DNA of 12,524 bases from CAWKEY01 sp963848675 (GTDB taxonomy: Bacteria; Pseudomonadota; Gammaproteobacteria; Methylococcales; Methylomonadaceae), in contig CAWKEY010000037.1 in the NCBI GenBank assembly GCA_963848675.1, positions 1 to 12,524 of the forward strand, in the 5' to 3' direction. Numbering within the stretch: position 1 is the stretch's first letter; each line of letters starts with the position of its first letter. Below the pieces are notes generated by a model. The model ran no database searches. It saw only the letters and a list, made by a program, of their open reading frames with translations, and was not told where the DNA came from. Below, in pieces: positions 7,373-12,524 of the stretch. The translations under genes were made by a program, and so were the position numbers.

Positions 7373-7519
7373 ATGCATGCAAAGCTTCAGCCTTCCAGTC
7401 CGGGCGTCCATAAATGGGTGCCGAAAGCCGTTTTGCTACTCGCCCTGGCCTTGAGTGCAAGTAGTTGCAGTTTGCTCAAAAACACCCTGGAATTGCCTGA
7501 AAAAGGTATCCGCTCCTGA
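7373..7519 (+). pseudogene. Interrupted lipoprotein gene, 5' fragment
   Basis: ATG at 7373 follows AAGGAG (7356-7361) with a long 11-base spacing. The first 48 codons give a basic N-terminus, a hydrophobic stretch KAVLLLALALSASSC and Cys32 as a likely lipidation site, then SLLKNTLELPEKGIRS and a TGA created by the insertion sequence. Host sequence ends at 7515; 7507-7515 (TATCCGCTC) is the left copy of the target duplication, and its right copy is at 9860-9868. Joining 7373-7515 to 9869-11132 gives 1407 bases with no stop until the end, a 468-residue protein, so this is the signal peptide of the downstream coiled-coil-like protein. The truncated peptide alone is unlikely to work. Confidence 0.85.
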
Positions 7520-7621
7520 GGTATCCCCACAAAATATCAATAAAAAACAATGCATTGCTGGGAAAAATTAGGATAAAAACAAGATTTAGCCAGTCTGAGC
7601 ATAAAAATTCATTCTAAAATA

Positions 7622-8613
7622 ACCTCAGTTCGGGATAAGAAAAAGCAGGCAGGTTTCTGTAAAAACAGGAAAATAGTGATTCCAACATTAATTTCCTCCC
7701 AAAAACCGGCCAGCCATGAAATTAACCCAATTATTTTGCGATGTAGATGATTTTTGTCAGACCTTTATTCTGGAGTGGCAAAAAAACCAAATAACAAACG
7801 GTGAAAAGAAACGCAACCGTCCACATCGCATGAGTTTTAGCGAAATGATCACGCTGTTGGTGTATTACCATCAATCAGGTTACCGAACCTTCAAGTGGTT
7901 TTATCAAAATCATGTCCGGAAGCACTGGCTATCTGCGTTTCCCAAGCTTCTGAGTTACAATCGATTTATCGAGCTTATACCGCAAATACTAGGGCCGCTA
8001 ACGGCATTCATGAAAAGCCGTTGTGGAACTTCGCAAGGTATTGCCTTTATCGATTCTACGCCCCTGTGTGTCTGTAAAAATATTCGTATCCCGCGACACA
8101 GAACCTTTGTTGAAGAGGCTGGCCGAGGGAAATCATCGACGGGTTGGTTCTATGGTTTTAAATTACACCTCATCGTCAATGATCAGGGCGAAATCTTGTC
8201 ATTTTGTATAACACCCGGCAATGTCGACGACAGAAAACCCGTGCCAAAGCTGGTGAAATCTTTGCTCGGCAAGCTGTTCGGAGACAGGGGCTATATTTCT
8301 AAAAAATTAGCGCAACTGCTGGCCAGCCAAGATATTAAATTGATAACCACCTTGAAAAAGAACATGAAAGCTCAGGCTATCGACGTCTTTGATGCATTGA
8401 TGCTACGTAAACGCAGCATCATTGAAACCATCAATGATCAGCTGAAAAACATTTTTGACCTCGAACACTCACGCCATCGCTCTCTGCTTAATTACTTGTC
8501 GAACATCGTGGCATGTCTGGCCGCTTACTCTTATCAAGAGAAAAAACCCGCTCTTAATTTACGCGATGCCGATTTATTGCCCTTAATCATCAACTCTTAA
8601 ACCGAACTGAGGT
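7622..8613 (+). mobile_element. IS982-family insertion sequence, complete, nested
   Basis: A 992-bp element with 19-base inverted ends (7622-7640 and 8595-8613) that agree at 17 of 19 positions and begin ACCTCAGTTCGG. It is bounded by TAAAATA on both sides (7615-7621 and 8614-8620), a 7-bp duplication within the range known for this family. It sits in the leader of the IS4-type element, 8 bases upstream of the AGAGGA ribosome site of that transposase, and so separates it from its own promoter region. The right end overlaps the last codons of the IS982 transposase gene. It is the youngest insertion in the nest. Confidence 0.92.
7716..8600 (+). CDS. IS982-family transposase
   Basis: A 294-residue transposase of normal length for IS982. 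The N-terminal third, LTQLFCDVDDFC to SYNRFIEL, is the family's DNA-binding region. The catalytic core has D113 (AFIDSTPLCV), the KSSTGWFYGFKLHL strand, the TPGNVDDRKP loop, D190 (LFGDRGYIS) and E236 (IIETINDQLKN), followed by the EHSRHRS motif near residue 250. No stop or frameshift interrupts it, so it is plausibly active. No strong ribosome site is visible ahead of the ATG at 7716. Base composition is more AT-rich than the host genes on either side, consistent with acquisition from elsewhere. Confidence 0.95.
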   Translation: MKLTQLFCDVDDFCQTFILEWQKNQITNGEKKRNRPHRMSFSEMITLLVYYHQSGYRTFKWFYQNHVRKHWLSAFPKLLSYNRFIELIPQILGPLTAFMKSRCGTSQGIAFIDSTPLCVCKNIRIPRHRTFVEEAGRGKSSTGWFYGFKLHLIVNDQGEILSFCITPGNVDDRKPVPKLVKSLLGKLFGDRGYISKKLAQLLASQDIKLITTLKKNMKAQAIDVFDALMLRKRSIIETINDQLKNIFDLEHSRHRSLLNYLSNIVACLAAYSYQEKKPALNLRDADLLPLIINS

Positions 8614-8641
8614 TAAAATAGCAACCTGAGAGGATAAATTT

Positions 8642-9840
8642 ATGTCGATTATCGCTCTGCTGCATAACTTATTGAAAGAAAAACTCCCAGTATTCATGCT
8701 ACCCGGCTCCAGGCTCTGATGGCTGCTGTCGAGGCTGGTTTGAGTGGAGCGTCAGTATCCATTACGGCGCTCGGGCGGGCGCTTTCCGGACCTGTCTATA
8801 TCAAACATAAAATCAAACGGATGGATCGCTTAGCCGGGAATCGCCATCTCAGCACCGAACGCATGGCGCTATACGGTGCTATGACCCAGTGGTTGTTGCA
8901 GTCCCTGCCCATGCCGTTAATCCTTGTCGACTAGTCGCCCCAGACGGCGGATCAGCATCAGCAGCTCTTACGCGCGGCGCTGCCAACGGGAGGACGTTCC
9001 GTCACCTTGTACGAAGAAATCCATCCCCGTAAAAAGCTGGGCAACCGCCGTATACAACAGCAATTTCTGATGCGTTTACAAACATTGCTGCCACCTACTG
9101 TAACGCCCATCATCGTCGCCGATTCCGGATTTCGCACCCCGTTCTTTCGCGAAGTGGAAGGTTTGGGCTGGCATTGGCTCGGACGCATTCGCAACCGGGA
9201 TTTCATTGCCTGGGCCGACCGGCCGGACGCTTGGCTGGCGGCAAAATCGCTGTACGCCAAAGCCACTCGAAAACCCAAGTGCTTGGGCTCGGCCCGTTGG
9301 GTGCGTAGTCATCCGTTAGCCGGTGAACTGGTGACTTTTTTTCGGCCCGCTAAAGGCCGGAAACACCTGACCGCTCAACATCACCCAGCCAAATCGAAAG
9401 CCAGTCGCAAACATGCGGACCGCGAAAAAGAGCCATGGCTTCTGGTCGTATCGTCCTCGCTAAAAGCCTATTCTGCGGTGCGGGTCGTGGACTATTATCG
9501 AAGCCGCATGCAAATTGAGGAAAGCTTACGAGACACCAAAAGCACACATTATGGTTTGGATTTCACCAGCGAAAGCCGGATTGAAGCGGAACGCCGCGCC
9601 AACCTGTTATTAATTGCAGCGCTCATTATTTTCGCGCTCTGGCTCACTGGGATTTGTTTAAAAGGCGCTGCTATTGAACGGCATATCAAAGTCAACAGCA
9701 ACCAGGAGCACTCACCGTATTCGGTTATTTTTCTCGCCCGAATCGCCCGCCGCTATGTCGCCTTTGAGATGTCTGCCTCAATGCTGGAACAGGCGCAAGC
9801 CCTTTTAGTAGACTACTTCGACTCACTGGAGAAAGGGTAA
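8642..9840 (+). pseudogene. IS4-family (IS10-like) transposase, two inactivating lesions
   Basis: The original start is ATG at 8642, with AGAGGA seven bases upstream, giving MSIIALLHNLLKEKLPVFM. One base is then missing near 8700: ATGCTACCCGG should read ATGCATACCCGG, which would restore FMHTRLQALMAAVEAG and continue in the frame open from 8719. A second lesion is TAG at 8932-8934 in LVD-stop-SPQT, where the family has DWS, so TGG became TAG. From 8935 the frame stays open to the stop ending at 9840. The second catalytic Asp is in IIVADSGFRTP, and the IS4 signature Y-x2-R-x3-E-x6-K is complete in YYRSRMQIEESLRDTK counting from the first Tyr. The product could only be made as fragments, so this copy is inactive. 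Confidence 0.92.
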
Positions 9841-9859
9841 TTTCGTGGGGATACCTCAG

Positions 9860-11132
9860 TATCCGCTCCCTATTTTCGCTCAACCAGGAAAATGGGGAGA
9901 CCGATCCCGTCGAACTGCAGTCTCAGGTGCTCCGCTTCGCGGACAATTCTCTCGAGGCGCTCAATTTCGCTATCGGCAAGTTGCAGCGACAAGATGATCA
10001 GTCTCCGCGAAGGCGTGCCCTGCTGATGCGCCGCATCGCCATCACCAGCGACATATTGGCCATCGTTACCGGGGCCAACACCTATGCCAACCTGCTCGAT
10101 ATGATCATCTTCGCCAGCCTGAACCGGATGAACATCGAGGACTATTGGATGCCCAAGTTCTACGGCGAATCGGCTAAACCTTATCTGCTCGCCTCCCAGG
10201 AAGTAGAGAAGGAAATTTGGCGGATCGCCGCGACGGCGCTGAAAAAAGAACAGCTCTCGGAACTGCGTGCCGCCATCAATGCCTGGCATGCGCAACACAA
10301 GGATGTGCGCTCCCCCCGTGATCTCGGCTCACTGGGCTTCGCGTCCGAAGTCGCACAGATGAATCGTAGCCCTCAGGCAGGGTTGACCAGTAGTGTCTTT
10401 AATCTGCTCTCCATCGACCCACTGGCGGGACTCGACCCCGCCACTCGCGAACTGGCCAACACCCGCCTGTTTGCGGAACGCGGCTTGTTCCTGGCGCGGC
10501 ACATGCCGACCCTGATCCGCTGGGAAACCGAATTGCTGGCCATCCAGACGGCGGAAATGCCGCAGATGGAAAAGCTGCTAGCCAATACCACCCAATTGGC
10601 TGAATCGGCGGACCGCTTCAGCCAGACGGCGGAGCGCTTGCCCGGTCTCATCAGCGCCGAGCGGGAACAGATTGTTCAGGCCCTGAACGCGCAACTGCCG
10701 GGCCTCACCAGCCTCGCCGCACAGACCGAGAAAGCTCTGGACGCAGGCAAACTGATGTCCACTGCCTCCACCGCCACCCTGAAATCTTTTCAGGATGTGG
10801 TGCGGCAACTCCAGGCCAGCCCATCGAACCCGGAGGCAGAGCCCTTCCGCATCAACGACTACACTGCCGCCGCCGCGCAGATCAACGCCACCGCGCAAGA
10901 CCTGGTGAGATTGCTGCAAGCCTTCGACCAAACCCTGGTTCCCGGCAAGTTTGACGGACTGTCGACTCAATTGACCGCGCTGACCCGGCAAACCCAGGCC
11001 AGCGGCAAAGAACTGGTGGACTATACCTTCAGGCAAACCTTGTTTCTAGGCTTGATACTGATAGGTTCCGCTTGCGCGATGGTGCTGGCTTCCGCCATTG
11101 CTTTTTGGTGGCTCAAGAAGAAATGCGCTTGA
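9860..11132 (+). pseudogene. Interrupted lipoprotein gene, 3' fragment (coiled-coil-like, C-terminal membrane segment)
   Basis: The frame is open from the insertion junction to TGA at 11132 and continues the 5' fragment: restored GIRS is followed by LFSLNQENGETDPVELQSQV. It encodes residues 48-468 of the reconstructed protein. GTG at 9927 could start a 401-residue product, but no ribosome site precedes it and it would lack the signal peptide. The middle (about residues 230-430) is rich in Ala, Gln, Leu and Thr, with long helices such as LLANTTQLAESADRFSQTAE, suggesting a coiled-coil or chemoreceptor-like helical bundle. A hydrophobic segment at residues 438-463, followed by KKKCA, would span a membrane. 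I do not recognise the family. Combining an N-terminal lipoprotein signal with a C-terminal membrane helix is unusual. No other decay is visible, so inactivation is probably recent. Confidence 0.8.
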
Positions 11133-11194
11133 AGCATTTGGCAAAAGGTGTTGACAGATACTCCTTGATAAGCCAGTTTCGGTTTGCACAAGAA

Positions 11195-11220
11195 CAAACT
11201 TGCTAAAGTATCGCCACGAT
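11195..11220 (+). repeat. 26-bp dispersed direct repeat, copy 2
   Basis: Matches 4478-4503 at 25 of 26 positions, in the same orientation, and again lies shortly after a stop codon (62 bases beyond 11132). Flanking bases of the two copies do not match. The surrounding gap (11133-11361) otherwise holds only AT-rich sequence with a repeated ATATTAGAG (11264-11272 and 11291-11299) and no gene. Confidence 0.5.
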
Positions 11221-11361
11221 GAACATTTATAAGACTGAAGTTTCCCAGTTTTTTGGATCAACTATATTAGAGAGTGCTAATTTTTTTCGAATATTAGAGC
11301 ATTTATAATATGCATCATTGAAAACTTCACTTTTACTATTTAAAAACAATAACTTAATGGT

Positions 11362-11433
11362 GAATGAGGTCTTGTTTTAGCGTATAATGTAGGTTGTTAA
11401 GTCATTGATTACAAGTATAAAACGACCTCATTC
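11362..11433 (+). promoter_or_regulatory. Transposase leader: TATAAT box between arms of a start-codon-proximal inverted repeat
   Basis: GAATGAGGTC (11362-11371) is the exact inverse of GACCTCATTC (11424-11433), which abuts the ATG at 11434. A further six pairs, GTTTTA/TAAAAC (11374-11379 and 11418-11423), extend the stem across a 2-base bulge. TATAAT at 11383-11388 lies between the arms; the -35 region (GTGAAT, 17-base spacing) is weak. A transcript starting from this box would lack the left arm, whereas one reading in from outside would form the hairpin over the translation start. This is the arrangement known from IS10 and similar elements, where it blocks translation from read-through transcripts. 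The functional claim is inference. Confidence 0.45.
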
Positions 11434-12524
11434 ATGTTCATTTTACGCGATCTTTTACGTCCACTCCAAACCCATTTTTCTGATACCGACCTAGGCCGCG
11501 AGCGGGCTTCGTTATTGGTCTATACGTTGCTGTCCGTTATCGTGCCGTTCACGTCTTCGATGACCTCTAATGTGCTGCGTTGCCTGCAGACCCTGTTTGG
11601 GATCGAGATCAAAAACAAGCGTTTCTATACCTTCATGGCCTCATCAAGCTTACCGTGGACAGGTCTTTGGCATAGCGTTTGGGGCTTGATACCGTCGCCG
11701 GCAACATGAAGGTCGGTTGCTGGTGGCCGTGGATGATTGCATCAATCCCAAAGTCGGGAAAAACATCTTCGGGTGTGAAGCAATCTTCGCTCATGCCGCC
11801 AAAGCCAATCAAAGCCGCTATCCCTGGGCGCAAAACATGGTCGCGGTGGGCTTACTCAAGCGCGTCAAAGGCCGTTGGGCCTGTTTGTTTTTAGATTTTC
11901 GCTTTTACCTGCCCCAGAAAACCATTGCCGCCGAAAAGGACCGCGCCAAAATCAAAGGCGCAGTGGTGCCTTTTCAGACCCAGTTGGAACAAGCAGGGCA
12001 GATGTTGATGGGCATTGCGGATTACTTCACGTCAACACCGCTGCTAGCGGTGATGGATAGTTGGTTTGGTAATGAGGGTTTATGGAAGCCGGTACGCCGT
12101 GGTTTAGGTGAGCGTTTCGATATTTTATCCCGACTGCGCAGCAATAACGTCTTGTATGCTGTGCCTGACGCAGCGCAGTCGGGACAGCGCGGGCGGCGGC
12201 GTAAGTACGGTCAGCGCCTGGGATCGACGGCCGACATGGCGGCAAGGAGCCAGGGCTCAGCCATGACTTATAGCGTCCATCTCTACGGTAAACACCGGGA
12301 CGTTCGGGCCTATGATCAGATCGTCATGCTGAAGACGCTCAAATGTCCCGTGCGCGTGGTATGGGTATTCCGTAAAACCCAATGGGTGGCGCTGTTTACC
12401 ACTGATCTCGCGCTATCCGTGACACAAATCATCGAGTATTATGGCGCTCGCTGGATTGTGAAGCCGGCTTCAAAGAGCTCAAGCAGGACATCGGCAGCCG
12501 AACCAGTCAGTGCCGGAATGCCCA
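11434..12524 (+). pseudogene. IS4-type DDE transposase, two frameshifts, cut by window end
   Basis: The first 91 codons (MFILRDLLRPLQTHF to LIPSPAT) end at TGA 11707-11709. Skipping one base there continues the same protein as EGRLLVAVDDCINPKVGKN, then HAAKANQSRYPWAQN, LAVMDSWFGNEGLW (a probable catalytic Asp) and a long open stretch to YYGARW. At about 12455 one base is missing; adding it back gives W-x-C-EAGFKELKQDIGS and restores the IS4 Y-x2-R-x3-E-x6-K spacing exactly. The two indels have opposite sign, so the original frame is regained. VAVDD probably holds the first catalytic Asp. The remaining C-terminus and the right end of the element lie outside the window, and I could not fix its left end. 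Subgroup uncertain; inactive as it stands. Confidence 0.85.

Larger units (their letters stand above)
7516..9859 (+). mobile_element. IS4-family (IS10-like) element, defective, interrupted by IS982
   Basis: The ends are the perfect inverted pair CTGAGGTATCCCCAC (7516-7530 and 9845-9859), with similarity continuing as (A/G)AAAT. Both sides are flanked by TATCCGCTC (7507-7515 and 9860-9868), a perfect 9-bp duplication as made by IS10/IS50-type elements. After subtracting the nested IS982 and one copy of its duplication the element is 1345 bp, close to IS10 size. Its leader (7531-7621) is AT-rich. The transposase gene carries a frameshift and a nonsense codon, so the element cannot move by itself, although its intact ends could be used by a related transposase. 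Confidence 0.92.

Noticed and set aside
7251..7454. 67-codon plus-strand frame
   Set aside because: It overlaps, in another frame, the signal-peptide start of the interrupted lipoprotein gene, which has the better evidence.
7622..7628. Shared ACCTCAG between the IS982 end and the inner end of the IS4-type element
   Set aside because: Only seven bases, in different contexts; each end is fully explained by its own inverted repeat, so this is probably coincidence.
9870..10298. 142-codon minus-strand frame inside the interrupted lipoprotein gene
   Set aside because: The plus strand is validated by exact reconstruction across the insertion; the opposite frame shows no domain.
1..12524. A composite transposon or genomic island formed by the flanking insertion sequences
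   Set aside because: The IS66, IS4-type and IS982 elements belong to different families, each with its own target duplication, so no pair brackets a cargo.

Overview
The window looks like a stretch of gammaproteobacterial chromosome that has been heavily invaded by insertion sequences. Small palindromic repeats built around GTGGGAGCGAT-type arms and a large multiheme cytochrome would fit a methane-oxidising Methylococcales-type host. That assignment is inference and weak, because no rRNA, tRNA or marker gene is present.

Layout. 1-279: C-terminal part of a TacT-like GNAT acetyltransferase cut by the window edge. 280-688: no gene, but two adjacent palindromic elements, one of them (474-640) MITE-like with 19-bp inverted ends. 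689-3124: an octaheme c-type cytochrome with an N-terminal membrane anchor, a HEAT-like segment and C-terminal TPRs. 3125-3485: no gene, one 165-bp palindrome-bounded repeat. 3486-4451: lipoprotein with a C-terminal META (HslJ-like) domain. 4616-5126 (minus): BamE/SmpA-like lipoprotein broken by a one-base frameshift. 5207-6988: complete IS66-family element with a perfect 8-bp target duplication, which has cut into the end of a small minus-strand ORF (start 7156).

7373-11132: one gene for a 468-residue lipoprotein with a C-terminal membrane segment, interrupted after codon 47 by an IS4-family (IS10-like) element at 7516-9859 flanked by a perfect 9-bp duplication. That element is itself interrupted at 7622-8613 by an intact IS982-family element with a perfect 7-bp duplication. 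Removing both insertions and one duplication copy of each restores the host reading frame exactly. 11434-12524: a second IS4-type transposase, running off the window, with two one-base indels.

The genes do not form an evident pathway. The common themes are envelope proteins (anchored cytochrome, three lipoprotein-type proteins) and recent insertion activity. The most informative reading is the insertion history: host lipoprotein gene first, then the IS4-type element, then IS982. The IS66 insertion is independent. I found no CRISPR array, no tRNA or rRNA gene, and no convincing new defence or metabolic system.
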